Source of the DNA: Treponema bryantii NK4A124 | Lineage (GTDB): Bacteria > Spirochaetota > Spirochaetia > Treponematales > Treponemataceae | Assembly (NCBI RefSeq): GCF_000421345.1 | Contig: NZ_ATWV01000003.1 | Location: forward strand, 124,001-188,000 | Reading direction: 5' to 3' | Length of the DNA stretch: 64,000 bases | Part shown: piece by piece, positions 26,317-35,662 of the stretch | How positions within the stretch are numbered: the first letter of the stretch is position 1 | How the letters are laid out: each line of letters opens with the position of its first letter | Notes under the pieces: generated by a model | Told to the model about the DNA's origin: nothing | Databases searched by the model: none | Seen by the model: only the letters and a program-made list of their open reading frames with translations | Translations under genes and position numbers: made by a program

Positions 26317-27624
26317 CTACTTCTTAGACTTATTCTTAGGCCAGTATTCTTCAATAAGAGATGATTTAAGACCAGTTTCCTCAGGCTCAAAGCAGTCAGA
26401 AAGAATCTTCCATCCCAAATCCAGAGCATCTTCCAGAGAAATATTCTTTGAAAGGTCCATCATACCGTCTTCAAACATCTTTCCGTAAACAAGGAGCTTT
26501 TCATCCCATTTACTCATATTGAAACCCATTGATTTCTTTTCAAGGGTATCTTTATAGTTTGAATAAAGACGAATCATACCATCCATAAGAGCACGGTGGT
26601 CGTTACGGGTAGATCCGTTTACATTCTGCTTCAAACGTGAAAGAGAACCAAACGGCTCTATACGGCCACCCTTAAGGTAGTACTGTCCTTCTGTAATGTA
26701 ACCTGTGTTATCTGGAACCGGGTGAGTAACGTCATCACCAGGCATTGTTGTTACAGCAAGGATTGTTACAGAGCCTGCGCTATCAAAGTCTACGGCTTTT
26801 TCGTAGCGGGCTGCCAGCTGTGAGTAGAGATCTCCAGGGTAACCACGATTAGAAGGAACCTGCTCCTGTGTAATGGCAATTTCCTTCATTGAGTCAGCAA
26901 AGTTTGTCATATCTGTAAGAAGAACGAGAACGTCCTTTCCCTTAAGGGCAAACTGTTCTGCAACTGCAAGTGAAAGGTCAGGAATCTTCTGACATTCTAC
27001 GGTTGGGTCGGCAGCTGTATGCATGAACATTACAGTCTTGCTCAAAGAACCACCGTCTTCCAGTGTCTTCTTAAAATAGAGGTAGTCATCATACTTCAGA
27101 CCCATACCACCAAGAATGATTACATCAACTTCGGCCTGCATGGCAATGCGGGCAAGCAGCTGGTTGTAAGGTTCACCAGAGATAGAGAAAATTGGAAGCT
27201 TTTGAGAAACTACCAGAGTATTGAACATATCAATCATCGGAATACCGGTACGAATCATACGGCGAGCCATGATACGTTTAGAAGGGTTTACAGAAGGTCC
27301 TCCGATTGTTACGAGGCAGTCTGTAAGAGCCGGTCCGTTATCACGAGGCTGTGCAGATCCATTGAAGATACGTCCAAGAAGATCATCAGAGAAAGAAACT
27401 TCCATCTGATGTCCAAGGAATTTAATGTGGTCTCCGGTTGAAATACCGCGTCCGCCGGCAAATACCTGGAGCGATACTACATCACCTTCGATTTTATTAA
27501 CTTCGGCAAGAGACTTACCAAAGCGTGTTTCGATTTCGGCAAGCTCACCGTATGCAACATTGTCTGCCTTTACGGTAATAACGCTTCCGACGATGGATTC
27601 AATTTTACTATATACTTTGTTCAT
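26317..27624 (-). CDS. atpB: V-type ATP synthase subunit B
   Basis: 435 residues, normal for the non-catalytic, nucleotide-binding-site-sharing subunit of the A3B3 head. Family motifs: [20 protein letters not shown] at the N-terminus, [31 protein letters not shown], the degenerate P-loop region [20 protein letters not shown] (no GKT, as expected), [20 protein letters not shown], and [20 protein letters not shown]. Its start codon overlaps the atpA stop (TAATG), indicating coupled translation. Confidence 0.96.
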   Translation of the reverse strand: MNKVYSKIESIVGSVITVKADNVAYGELAEIETRFGKSLAEVNKIEGDVVSLQVFAGGRGISTGDHIKFLGHQMEVSFSDDLLGRIFNGSAQPRDNGPALTDCLVTIGGPSVNPSKRIMARRMIRTGIPMIDMFNTLVVSQKLPIFSISGEPYNQLLARIAMQAEVDVIILGGMGLKYDDYLYFKKTLEDGGSLSKTVMFMHTAADPTVECQKIPDLSLAVAEQFALKGKDVLVLLTDMTNFADSMKEIAITQEQVPSNRGYPGDLYSQLAARYEKAVDFDSAGSVTILAVTTMPGDDVTHPVPDNTGYITEGQYYLKGGRIEPFGSLSRLKQNVNGSTRNDHRALMDGMIRLYSNYKDTLEKKSMGFNMSKWDEKLLVYGKMFEDGMMDLSKNISLEDALDLGWKILSDCFEPEETGLKSSLIEEYWPKNKSKK

Positions 27625-29396
27625 TATTTACCATCCTTGAGCATTGCTGCTACTTCGTCGCGTACTTTTCCATTTGCAGAAGCAAAGTGAGCATCTACAT
27701 CCTTTTCGGCCTTCTTGAACTTGTCACTGTTCCATAGAGAATAGTTCCAGTCGATAAACTTCTGACGCATCTGGTTGAAGAAGTTTCGTGCTGCATCCTT
27801 ATCGGCAAGTTCAAAATCAGCACCAAGAACCTTGAGAACCTTAGCGAAAGTGTACTGCTGGCGTTCAACGCTTACAGCCGAATCAATTTCATCAAATGAG
27901 TTCTGCTGCATATAAACTGCATCAAGGAATTCACTCTTGAGGTATTCGATGTAGTCTTCGGTTGTTGTACCTTCCTCACCTACTACCTTCATCATCTGGT
28001 TTACTTCAACGCCGGAAAGGAATACCTTGCGTGCATAAGCTACCCAATCTTCGCGGATAACTGATTTATATTTTGACCATGAAATAATCGGGTCAATTGC
28101 AGGATACTTACGTGCATCTGAACGTTCACGTGAAAGTCCGTGGAAAGCACCTACTACTTTAAGTGTTGCCTGAGTTACAGGCTCTTCAAAGTTACCGCCG
28201 GCAGGAGATACTGTACCACCAATTGTTACAGATCCTATGTTGCCGTCGCGGAGGCGTACGATACCTGCGCGCTCGTAGAAGGCTGCAATGTAAGATTCGA
28301 GGTAAGCAGGGAATGCCTCTTCTCCAGGAATCTCTTCAAGACGACCAGACATTTCGCGGAGAGCCTGTGCCCAGCGTGAAGTTGAGTCTGCAAGAAGAAG
28401 AACGTGCAGGCCCATCTGGCGGTAGTATTCAGCAAGTGTAACAGATGTATATACAGATGCTTCGCGGGAAGCAACCGGCATAGAAGATGTGTTACAGATG
28501 ATGATTGTTCGTTCCATCAAAGAACGGCCTGTACGAGGGTCCTTCAATTCTGGGAACTCTTTAATTGTTTCTACAACTTCACCGGCACGTTCACCGCAGG
28601 CAGCGATGATTACGATATCAACGTCGGCGTTACGTGATGTTGTATGCTGAAGTACTGTCTTACCTGCACCGAAAGGTCCAGGGATACAGTAGGTACCTCC
28701 CTTAGAAACCGGATAGAAGGTATCGATAAGACGAACCTGTGTTACCATTGGCTCGCTTGGAGCAAGACGCTCAGCATAGCAGTCTACGGCACGCTTTACA
28801 GGCCACTTGAAGGCCATCTTAAGCTTAAAGGTCTTACCCTTTTCATCTTTTACTTCGGCAACAGTATCTTCGATTGTATAGTCACCAGGCTTTGTAACCT
28901 TTGTAACTGTATACATGCCGAGCATATCAAAAGGAACAAGAATTTTATGTGTAAAAGGTCCTTCCGGAACAGATCCGATTGGGTCACCACGAAGAACTTT
29001 GTCACCAACCTTTACGCTTGGAGTCCATTCCCATTTTTTATCGCGTGGAAGTGAATCTACATAAACACCACGTTCAAGGAAGAAGCCTGCTTTTTCTGCA
29101 ACAAGAGGAAGCGGGTTCTGAAGTCCATCGAAAGTCTGACCAAGAAGTCCTGGTCCAAGTTCTGCACAAAGAAGGTCGCCGACTAAGTCTACCTTATCGC
29201 CGGCTTTAATTCCCTGTGTCATTTCGAAAATCTGCATCTGGGCTTTGTTTCCGCGAATACGGATAACTTCACCACGGAGCTTCTTTCCGTCTACATTAAC
29301 GTAGCCAACTTCATTCATGGAAACAGCGCCATCGAATTCAATCGTGACCATGTTTCCGTTGATGCCGACTACTTTTGCTTTAGTAGTATTTGCCAT
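27624..29396 (-). CDS. atpA: V-type ATP synthase catalytic subunit A
   Basis: 590 residues. The P-loop [12 protein letters not shown] is at residues 240-251, [18 protein letters not shown] follows, and [20 protein letters not shown] and [20 protein letters not shown] complete the catalytic signature. The bulge domain typical of A subunits (about residues 110-200, including [15 protein letters not shown]) distinguishes it from F-type beta. It hydrolyses or makes ATP at the head of the complex on the cytoplasmic face. It overlaps both the DUF2764 gene and atpB by one base each. Confidence 0.97.
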   Translation of the reverse strand: MANTTKAKVVGINGNMVTIEFDGAVSMNEVGYVNVDGKKLRGEVIRIRGNKAQMQIFEMTQGIKAGDKVDLVGDLLCAELGPGLLGQTFDGLQNPLPLVAEKAGFFLERGVYVDSLPRDKKWEWTPSVKVGDKVLRGDPIGSVPEGPFTHKILVPFDMLGMYTVTKVTKPGDYTIEDTVAEVKDEKGKTFKLKMAFKWPVKRAVDCYAERLAPSEPMVTQVRLIDTFYPVSKGGTYCIPGPFGAGKTVLQHTTSRNADVDIVIIAACGERAGEVVETIKEFPELKDPRTGRSLMERTIIICNTSSMPVASREASVYTSVTLAEYYRQMGLHVLLLADSTSRWAQALREMSGRLEEIPGEEAFPAYLESYIAAFYERAGIVRLRDGNIGSVTIGGTVSPAGGNFEEPVTQATLKVVGAFHGLSRERSDARKYPAIDPIISWSKYKSVIREDWVAYARKVFLSGVEVNQMMKVVGEEGTTTEDYIEYLKSEFLDAVYMQQNSFDEIDSAVSVERQQYTFAKVLKVLGADFELADKDAARNFFNQMRQKFIDWNYSLWNSDKFKKAEKDVDAHFASANGKVRDEVAAMLKDGK

Positions 29397-29938
29397 TATT
29401 TATCTCCATCAAGTATCGTATCGTAAATCTTATGATAAGATGTTTTTCCGTTTTCAACCTCGAACTTACGCATACGCTCAACCAGCATAAGACGAAGGCC
29501 ATAGGCATACACCGCATCAATAGAAAAGCCATCCAGTGGACGCAAATCATCAAGCAGACGTAACCTGTATTCATAAAGAAACTGCTCTGCAGAAAGAGGG
29601 CTGTCCATTCCAACAGCAGTACGTGCCGCAGAAATAATATCTGCAGTACAACCTGGTGGAAGCGGAATGCTGTCCTTCTTTAATTTTTGCGCACGAATTT
29701 GAGCGAGCGCACAACGCAGGTTTCTTTCTTTTTCATACCAAACATCCAGGAAGTCTGAGCCAGTGGAAACAAGCTCCATTGGCGGAACCAGAGAGAGTGC
29801 CTGAAGCACGGCTTTTTCTTCATCAGAAATAAAACGGCTTGCCAGTTCGCGGAAAGATTCCGTATTTAAAGGCAGTGCTGATTTTCCTTCTGAAGCTGAG
29901 ATATTTGGTAACTGTGAAACCAAATAATAGTAAGCCAC
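29396..29938 (-). CDS. DUF2764 family protein of the V-ATPase operon
   Basis: 180 residues, starts MAYYYLVSQLPNISASEGKS. It sits between subunits E and A, overlapping each by one base. This is the position held by DUF2764 proteins in spirochaete and Bacteroidetes V-ATPase operons. The sequence is mostly helical with no membrane span and no catalytic motif. Known operons of this type lack recognisable subunit C, so DUF2764 is thought to substitute for it as the link between head and membrane parts; that role is inference. The identification rests on context, length and the DFLDVWYEKERNLRCALAQI segment. Confidence 0.8.
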   Translation of the reverse strand: MAYYYLVSQLPNISASEGKSALPLNTESFRELASRFISDEEKAVLQALSLVPPMELVSTGSDFLDVWYEKERNLRCALAQIRAQKLKKDSIPLPPGCTADIISAARTAVGMDSPLSAEQFLYEYRLRLLDDLRPLDGFSIDAVYAYGLRLMLVERMRKFEVENGKTSYHKIYDTILDGDK

Positions 29939-30558
29939 TACTCTGCATCCTCCGCAGCAACTTTCATAAGAGCTGCAACCTTAGGATTGAGATAAGCTGC
30001 AAACATTTCTGCAAGGCTTTCTGCCGAATAGTCATAGAAGGCTGCACCATTCTTTACGCCAATTCTAAAGCCGGCTGTAAGAGTCTTGTCAGGTTTAATT
30101 TCAAGACCTTTTTTGATTTCTGCTTTGAGTGAAGTTTTAAGAGATTTTTCGAGAGCCTTTAAATCTTTTTCGCTCAAAAGAACAGAAAGTTCCGATGCAT
30201 CTGAATTCTTTGCCCAGGCTTTTACCGTATCAGGTACAAGCTTAGTAAGAACATCTTTTGAAAGAGCTTTTTCGGTTCCATCCTGAATAAGACCGTCAAA
30301 CTCAGCAATCAGAGCATCCTTAAAAGAAAGAAGCATGTTACGGCCAGCCTGAACAATGGCTTCCTCACTTGCCTTCTCCATTTTCTTAGTCTCTGACTTA
30401 GCACTTTTTATAATTTCAGCAGCTTTTGACTGCGCTTCTTCGATAATTGCTTCTGCTTTCTTCTCCGAATCTGCAATGATTTTTGCAGCATCTTTTTCTG
30501 CAGCAGCAACGCCGTCCTTCTTGATTTTATCAATCAGTTCTTGCAATTGTACATCCAT
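29938..30558 (-). CDS. atpE: V-type ATP synthase subunit E (peripheral stalk)
   Basis: 206 residues from the ATG at 30558, with GAGGT 7 bases upstream; the preceding TTG is not needed. The first 110 residues are a long Ala/Lys/Glu-rich helix (AAAEKDAAKIIADSEKKAEA, IIEEAQSKAAEIIKSAKSET), and the C-terminal half is a compact domain, as in subunit E, which joins the head to the stator. It is the first gene of the operon E-DUF2764-A-B-D-I-K, all overlapping or within 10 bases until the I-K gap. No genes for C, F, G or H are seen. Confidence 0.85.
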   Translation of the reverse strand: MDVQLQELIDKIKKDGVAAAEKDAAKIIADSEKKAEAIIEEAQSKAAEIIKSAKSETKKMEKASEEAIVQAGRNMLLSFKDALIAEFDGLIQDGTEKALSKDVLTKLVPDTVKAWAKNSDASELSVLLSEKDLKALEKSLKTSLKAEIKKGLEIKPDKTLTAGFRIGVKNGAAFYDYSAESLAEMFAAYLNPKVAALMKVAAEDAE

Positions 30559-30597
30559 CAAAGTACCTCACTTATACTAGTCAAGAATAATATAATA

Positions 30598-30625
30598 ATT
30601 ATACCCCAAATATGCCGTTTTTCAA
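30598..30625 (-). promoter_or_regulatory. sigma70-type promoter of the V-ATPase operon
   Basis: On the minus strand TTGAAA, a 16-base spacer and TATAAT precede the subunit E gene by about 40 bases. Both boxes match consensus well (5 of 6 and 6 of 6). The left part overlaps an inverted repeat at 30602-30648. Confidence 0.7.
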
Positions 30626-30648
30626 TGAAAACTTTCATATCTGGGGTA
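30602..30648. promoter_or_regulatory. inverted repeat between galM and V-ATPase genes
   Basis: TACCCCAAATATG (30602-30614) and CATATCTGGGGTA (30636-30648) are inverted repeats with one mismatch in 13 and a 21-base loop. On the minus strand the second arm is followed by TAATTATTATATTATT. It may end galM transcription or act as an operator, because it spans the spacer and -35 box of the V-ATPase promoter. Confidence 0.5.
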
Positions 30649-30712
30649 AATTTTATTATAGAGCAAATAGGTTTAAGTTATTAAACACTTAAACTAATAT
30701 ATCAGATTAGGA

Positions 30713-31774
30713 TTAAAATGTAAAGGAATATACAGTTTTAGCCTTCATCTTCTGACCTGGCTCCAGAATACAGCTTGGGAATGAGGTTTGATTTGGAGTA
30801 TCCGGGAAGCACTGCGTTTCGAGACAGAAAGCATCGTGTCTGTCGTAAAGACGGCCATTCTTTCCGATGATGCCCTTGATATAGTTTCCTGTATAGAACT
30901 GGCAGCCTTCCATATTTGTAAAAACAGACATTTCATGTCCACTTGCAGGATCTTTTACTGTACAGAATTCTACAAGGTCATTATCTTCAAGAGGGAGTCC
31001 GCAGTGTACATCTGAAGGATCGTATTTTTCAGTTACATAGCAGTGATCATAACCTACTCCAACAGCTTTAATGTCTTTTCCGATTTTCTTTTCTTTTGTG
31101 AAATCAAATGGAGTTCCCTTAACATCAAGAAGTTTTCCTGTAGGAATAAGCTTTGCATTTACTTCGAGACGTTTTGTAGAATTCATAACCATTGTATGTT
31201 CACCAACATTTCCGTTACCGGCAAGATTAAAGTATGCATGGTTTGTAATATTGATTGGAGTTGCCTTGTCTGTTTCTGCATTGTAAAGACAGGTAAGATT
31301 ATTATTTTCATCGAGCAGATATGTGATTGTAAGTTTTACATTCCCAGGGAAGCCCTGCTCTCCATCCGGGGAAGTTCTTGTAAAACGAACGCCGCAAAGC
31401 TTACCGTCATCAATTACCTTTCCCTTCCACATCATTTTATTATAAGAATCAAAACCACCGTGCAGACAGTTCGGGCCGTCATTTTTATCAAGCTGATATT
31501 TTTTACCGTCAAGAGCAAACTCTGCCTTTCCAATACGATTTGCAAAGCGTCCTACAATGGCTCCAAAGAATACTGTACCATTGATATATCCTTCAAGTGT
31601 GGAATGTCCAAGAACAACATCTGTTTTTTTACCATTTTCATCATTTAGAACAATACTGGTAATTGTACATCCGTAATCTGTACAAGAAAAAGACATCTTT
31701 CCATTTTTTACAGTGTACAAATTAACTTTTGTTCCATCACAAAGCATTCCGAATTTTGATTTAGTAACTTTCAT
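30713..31774 (-). CDS. galM: aldose 1-epimerase (galactose mutarotase)
   Basis: 353 residues from the ATG at 31774, which has AGGAGA 8 bases upstream; a start nine codons earlier lacks this. Family features: FGAIVGRFANRIGKAEFALD (substrate-binding Asn-Arg), NDGPNCLHGGFDSYNKMMWK with the catalytic-region His, NITNHAYFNLAGNGNVGEHT with the second His, and DHCYVTEK. The catalytic Glu lies in CLETQCFPDTPNQTSFPSC near the C-terminus. It interconverts alpha and beta anomers of aldoses in the cytoplasm. It lies downstream of the flagellar run and a twin-hairpin repeat, so it may have read-through expression but no functional link to motility is evident. Confidence 0.94.
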   Translation of the reverse strand: MKVTKSKFGMLCDGTKVNLYTVKNGKMSFSCTDYGCTITSIVLNDENGKKTDVVLGHSTLEGYINGTVFFGAIVGRFANRIGKAEFALDGKKYQLDKNDGPNCLHGGFDSYNKMMWKGKVIDDGKLCGVRFTRTSPDGEQGFPGNVKLTITYLLDENNNLTCLYNAETDKATPINITNHAYFNLAGNGNVGEHTMVMNSTKRLEVNAKLIPTGKLLDVKGTPFDFTKEKKIGKDIKAVGVGYDHCYVTEKYDPSDVHCGLPLEDNDLVEFCTVKDPASGHEMSVFTNMEGCQFYTGNYIKGIIGKNGRLYDRHDAFCLETQCFPDTPNQTSFPSCILEPGQKMKAKTVYSFTF

Positions 31775-31796
31775 TTTAATTCTCCTAATTCTCTTT

Positions 31797-31855
31797 GTCA
31801 TGCTGAACTTGTTTCAGCATCTTTATTATAGATCCCGAAACAAGTTCGGGATGAC
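31797..31855. repeat. twin-hairpin repeat, copy 2
   Basis: GTC-ATGCTGAA-CTTGT-TTCAGCAT-CT, a short centre, then AG-ATCCCGAA-ACAAG-TTCGGGAT-GAC. The first half is identical to that of copy 1. The second half differs from copy 1 at one further stem pair (T-A to C-G), again changed on both arms. It lies between galM and the gene ending at 31863, both on the minus strand. Confidence 0.85.
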
Positions 31856-31862
31856 GATTATC

Positions 31863-32555
31863 TTATAACATATCAATTATAAACTGTACTTCTGATACTG
31901 GACAAGATAATTCCTGAGCAATATCTTCAATCTTCATTCCCTGATTAAAAAGCCGCTCAACTTTGTCTTTTAGACTTCTGTCAGATTTTTGTTTCTGTTC
32001 TTCCTCTGCGTCCTTTTGTCTTTTTATTATTGCAATTTTTTCATCATAACTTGCAGCATTAATTACATGCACTTCTTTATATGCAGCCCCATCATTGGTA
32101 ACTATAGTTTCATCTTTGATTATAGATTTCTTTTCAGGCTCCTTATCAAGTTCATCAAATAAGGATTGTTGAACTCCTGTTGCCGGAGGTACTGTTCGAA
32201 CTCTATATGTAGAATCTGGATCTATTGTTGTACGAGAAGCTGTATTAGTATGATGCTGTCTACCGGATTTTTCTGCTTCGGCAATTGTATTCTGTAAGAG
32301 CTGGGTTGCTTCTCTAAAGCTTTCCATTTTTTTATCAGCTTCATTTAATAAAGCACGAAGCCTTCTTGAAGCTTCATTTATAAGCTCTATATCGCGGTTT
32401 GCATTTGCATTTACATCCATTATTACGCGATTCATCTGTGCTTTTGTTTTTTCAATAATCGAATCTGTAGAAAACAGTTTTTTGAATCGGATGAGAATTA
32501 TAATCATTAAAATCAGACTAACGAGTGAAAAAAATAGAGCAATATAAGTGGCCAT
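31863..32555 (-). CDS. membrane-anchored coiled-coil protein of the flagellar operon
   Basis: 230 residues. One N-terminal membrane span (ALFFSLVSLILMIIILI, residues 5-21), then a long charged helix (residues 30-95) typical of a coiled coil, a low-complexity middle, and a C-terminal segment VERLFNQGMKIEDIAQELSC followed by PVSEVQFIIDML resembling a small helix-turn-helix. A membrane span, coiled coil and C-terminal HTH-like motif is the layout of SwrB/DUF6115-type proteins in other flagellar operons, where SwrB promotes flagellar export-apparatus assembly. Family assignment is tentative. GAGGT precedes the ATG. It follows the 32558 gene by 2 bases. Confidence 0.6.
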   Translation of the reverse strand: MATYIALFFSLVSLILMIIILIRFKKLFSTDSIIEKTKAQMNRVIMDVNANANRDIELINEASRRLRALLNEADKKMESFREATQLLQNTIAEAEKSGRQHHTNTASRTTIDPDSTYRVRTVPPATGVQQSLFDELDKEPEKKSIIKDETIVTNDGAAYKEVHVINAASYDEKIAIIKRQKDAEEEQKQKSDRSLKDKVERLFNQGMKIEDIAQELSCPVSEVQFIIDML

Positions 32556-32557
32556 AT

Positions 32558-32893
32558 TTACCTCGTAATATCAATTATAGTTCCAAGATATGAAAGGTCA
32601 CTTTTTGGAGGGCGGATTTCTCCACTTTCTTCCTGTGTATTTTGATTATGTTTCTCTTGTTTTTTTTGTCCATAAGCTCCGGAACCATTTGAACCGTTCT
32701 GATTTACACTATTTGTATCGGCTTTTTCATTTGATGTCTGCTGAACCTTTGCAGCATTTTCCATGCTACGCTGTATATTTCCCTGCTGCTGCATTGCCTC
32801 TGTAAGCTGAGCCTGCTGAGCTCCTGCCATACTTTTTGAGACATTTGATAACTGTGTATACATGGTTTGCAAATCAATCGGCTGAATACCCAT
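32558..32893 (-). CDS. small Gln/Asn-rich protein of the flagellar operon
   Basis: 111 residues, GAGGAG ribosome-binding site 8 bases before ATG. The N-terminal half is Gln/Met/Ala-rich and helical (QTMYTQLSNVSKSMAGAQQA QLTEAM), and the middle is hydrophilic low complexity. The C-terminus SDLSYLGTIIDITR is the only compact part. It overlaps the end of fapA by 20 bases. No membrane span or signal peptide is seen. I do not recognise the family; its place suggests a cytoplasmic flagellar accessory role. Confidence 0.55.
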   Translation of the reverse strand: MGIQPIDLQTMYTQLSNVSKSMAGAQQAQLTEAMQQQGNIQRSMENAAKVQQTSNEKADTNSVNQNGSNGSGAYGQKKQEKHNQNTQEESGEIRPPKSDLSYLGTIIDITR

Positions 32894-34841
32894 CTGGCTG
32901 CTCCTCGCTTAAAGATGGCGGTTCATAAGCACCACGCTTACTGAATGCTTTGTCGTAATAGAAAGTTACACCCTTAGTATCTATCTTAACTTCATCAAGT
33001 ACATCGCGGATATAAATCTTAACCCCGGCGTAAACATCGCCTTCAACCTTAACCTTACCGATTGCTTTAAGATCTCGTAAGTGTTCCTGAATCTTGTTGA
33101 TTTCATCTGTCATCTTTTCGAGTTCTTCGGTTATCTGTTCACAGCGTTCTTTAAGAGTTTTAAGTTTTTCTTCCTTTTCCTGAGGAAGCTTTTTACGAAG
33201 TTTTTTCTGCTGCTCAAGGGTTTGAATATCAAGATCACAGTTTTCGTATTCTTTAGTTGCCTTAGCCTGCATATTCTGCAGTTCTTCCAGACGCTTTTTA
33301 GCTCGTGGGTCTACACCAACTTCAAGAATTGTTTCAGTACCACCACCAGGAGATCCAACCTTACGGGCACAAATTTCCTCTGTAGCCATAAGGTGTCCAC
33401 CAATAATCTGAGCCTTTTTTCCGCGAAGGACAATATTCTTCATGGCAGTTACATTTGAGTTTACGATTGAGTCTGATACAATAACGTTCTCTTCAACTTC
33501 AACGGTTGTATCATTAATGAATTTAGCCCAGAGAGATTTACCGGCTTTAATGTAACCTTCACCCTTACCAAATACACCCTGACGAACAATAATATTTCCG
33601 GTAGCTTCAAGGCGGGACTTATCTACGATACCATTAACTTCGATGTTGGTTGCTTCAACCTTATAACCTTCCTGTACGTTTCCTTTGATAATGACTGTAC
33701 CGACAAACTTAACATCACCGGTTTTAACATTAACTGCATCGAGGTATTTAACCGGCTCTACGGTTACTTTACCATTAACCAGCATAACTTCACCGTCTAT
33801 TTCAGCCTTTATTGTTACGCCGTCGCGGTCGAGTTTAACATTTGCACCAAGCTGAATCTGAATGTCTTTTCCGTTCTTTGCTTCGAGGTAGCGGCCAAAT
33901 AAAGTCTTTCCGCCCTTTCCTCTTTCTGCCGGAATTTTCTGTGCAAGAGGCTGGTCTGCGATAACGTTCTGAATGTTATTAAGCTTCTTGTAGTCAACCT
34001 TTCCTTCTTCATCAACCTGAGCCTTAAGTTTTTTAGGATCTGTTTCAAAGTTATAGGAAATGTATGCATCGTGTCCGTCTACAGGCTCAATTGCGGCTGC
34101 AACTTCATAAGGATTATTATAAACCGGATTATCTACAAACTCGCGGATTTTATCATCATTGATACAGGCTTCAACAACGCCCTGCTGTAAAATTGCACGG
34201 CGGATCATATCAAAGGAAGCTTCACTTCCACTCATTGATGGAGGAGAAACAACGATTGAACCTTTCATTTCATCCTTGGTAACTTCTACACCGATAACAA
34301 CATCACCGGCTGGAACATGTTTATAGGCTCCAACAATACAGTAATCGTTGTCTGTACCGTTTTTAATATATTTTTTTATCAGTTCTTCATCGTAATTAAT
34401 TGTATCCGGACGTTTGATTTCATCAAGTACATCTTTGATTTCGATTGGCAGGCCTTCTCCCACTGGAAGAATAACCTTGAGCATGATATCTGATTTGAAA
34501 TGACGTATGTAGTAAAGACCGTCTCTGTTGACGATTTTTGCTTCCTCGCTTTCTTCATCAAGATCAAAGAGTCCTTCAGAGGCAAGTTTTGCAGTCTTCT
34601 TAACTGTATTAGGATCCTGGTAAACCATAATTTTCCATGGCTTTTTTCCAAGACCTAAAATTCCATCACTGCCTTTTTCTACAACTTCGTAATGGAGATT
34701 TGCAAGTTTTGTATCCAGCTGAACAACGGCATCGGCAAGTGCTTCATCGATAGTATCCGCATTAACCTCCACAAAGTGAAGATTCTTGTCTACCTGAAGA
34801 AGAGTTTTCATGTCCTCGCGAAGTTTATCCAGCGTTACCAT
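32874..34841 (-). CDS. fapA: FapA/DUF342 family protein
   Basis: 655 residues. Residues 1-70 look like a Jag-N-like domain (MVTLDKLREDMKTLLQVDKN, DGILGLGKKPWKIMVYQ). A middle domain follows, then a right-handed parallel-helix region of short beta repeats (about residues 380-500: VKFVGTVIIKGNVQEGYKVE, IVVRQGVFGKGEGYIKAGKS), as in FapA/DUF342 proteins. Residues 515-590 form a coiled coil. The family is polymer-forming or scaffold-like and in Vibrio FapA affects flagellar/glucose signalling; in spirochaetes it is common in the fliA region, function unproven. It is 21 bases after fliA. No good ribosome-binding site is seen. Confidence 0.8.
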   Translation of the reverse strand: MVTLDKLREDMKTLLQVDKNLHFVEVNADTIDEALADAVVQLDTKLANLHYEVVEKGSDGILGLGKKPWKIMVYQDPNTVKKTAKLASEGLFDLDEESEEAKIVNRDGLYYIRHFKSDIMLKVILPVGEGLPIEIKDVLDEIKRPDTINYDEELIKKYIKNGTDNDYCIVGAYKHVPAGDVVIGVEVTKDEMKGSIVVSPPSMSGSEASFDMIRRAILQQGVVEACINDDKIREFVDNPVYNNPYEVAAAIEPVDGHDAYISYNFETDPKKLKAQVDEEGKVDYKKLNNIQNVIADQPLAQKIPAERGKGGKTLFGRYLEAKNGKDIQIQLGANVKLDRDGVTIKAEIDGEVMLVNGKVTVEPVKYLDAVNVKTGDVKFVGTVIIKGNVQEGYKVEATNIEVNGIVDKSRLEATGNIIVRQGVFGKGEGYIKAGKSLWAKFINDTTVEVEENVIVSDSIVNSNVTAMKNIVLRGKKAQIIGGHLMATEEICARKVGSPGGGTETILEVGVDPRAKKRLEELQNMQAKATKEYENCDLDIQTLEQQKKLRKKLPQEKEEKLKTLKERCEQITEELEKMTDEINKIQEHLRDLKAIGKVKVEGDVYAGVKIYIRDVLDEVKIDTKGVTFYYDKAFSKRGAYEPPSLSEEQPDGYSAD

Positions 34842-34862
34842 TTTTCTATACTTTTAATTTTA

Positions 34863-35645
34863 TCAGATAATACCTTTTCTGAGGTTCGTAAGCTTTGCAC
34901 GCAGACGAAGGTTAGCCTTTGTATGCAGCTGAGAAATTCGAGATTCGCTTACTTCCAGAACTTCACCAATTTCCTTAAATGTAAGATCTTCGTGATAGTA
35001 AAGAACAATTACCATTTTCTCTTTTTCCGGTAATTCGCTGATTGCCTGCGCAATAACCTTTTTGATTTCTTCACGTTCAGCAATAACATCGGGATTAAGG
35101 CTTGAAGGAGACTCAATATTATTGCCAATAGACATATTGTCGTTATCGTCTCCCGCATACCATACGTCATTCAAAGAAAGAACGCTTGTTCCAGAAACCT
35201 TCATTACAGTTCTGTGGTATTCGTCTTCACTCATATTAAGTGAACCGGCAATTTCTGAATCTGTTGCAGTACGGCCAAGGCGAGATTCAAGAGAAACAAT
35301 TGCATCTTCAATTTCACGTGACTTTTGCCTTACAGAACGAGGTACCCAGTCTATCTGGCGGAGTTCATCGAAAATTGCTCCACGGATTCGGGTAACTGCG
35401 TAAGTCTTAAATTTTACACCCTTAGCAGTATCATACTTGTTAATTGCATCAAGAAGACCAAACTGGCCGTAACCAACCAGGTCATCAAATTCAACAGAAG
35501 CTGGAAGTCCTACCGCAACTTTACCGGCTACATATTTTACAAGAGGCATATACTGCCGTATAAATTTATCTCTCAGGGCCGGAGACTTAGTTTTTTTGAA
35601 TTCTTCCCAGAGATCATCTTCTTCTTTTTCGTCATTAATTGGCAT
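34863..35645 (-). CDS. fliA: RNA polymerase sigma factor FliA/WhiG (sigma28)
   Basis: 260 residues; GGAAGAG ribosome-binding site. Region 2 is clear (LPASVEFDDLVGYGQFGLLD then AINKYDTAKGVKFKTYAVTR, residues about 50-90), region 3 (WVPRSVRQKSREIEDAIVSL) and region 4 (DLTFKEIGEVLEVSESRISQ, helix-turn-helix) follow. FliA directs RNA polymerase to late flagellar promoters, commonly flagellin and chemotaxis genes. It is located within the flagellar operon, downstream of flhG and the 35663 gene. No anti-sigma FlgM is seen in the window. Confidence 0.94.
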   Translation of the reverse strand: MPINDEKEEDDLWEEFKKTKSPALRDKFIRQYMPLVKYVAGKVAVGLPASVEFDDLVGYGQFGLLDAINKYDTAKGVKFKTYAVTRIRGAIFDELRQIDWVPRSVRQKSREIEDAIVSLESRLGRTATDSEIAGSLNMSEDEYHRTVMKVSGTSVLSLNDVWYAGDDNDNMSIGNNIESPSSLNPDVIAEREEIKKVIAQAISELPEKEKMVIVLYYHEDLTFKEIGEVLEVSESRISQLHTKANLRLRAKLTNLRKGII

Positions 35646-35662
35646 CTATACTCTTCCTCTTT

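Noticed and set aside
24737-30580. Multiple plus-strand open frames opposite the V-ATPase genes
   Set aside because: All overlap well-identified, tightly packed V-ATPase genes and lack start signals or domains.
31043-31648. 201-residue plus-strand open frame opposite galM
   Set aside because: It is a shadow of the galM codons; galM has all family motifs and its own ribosome-binding site.
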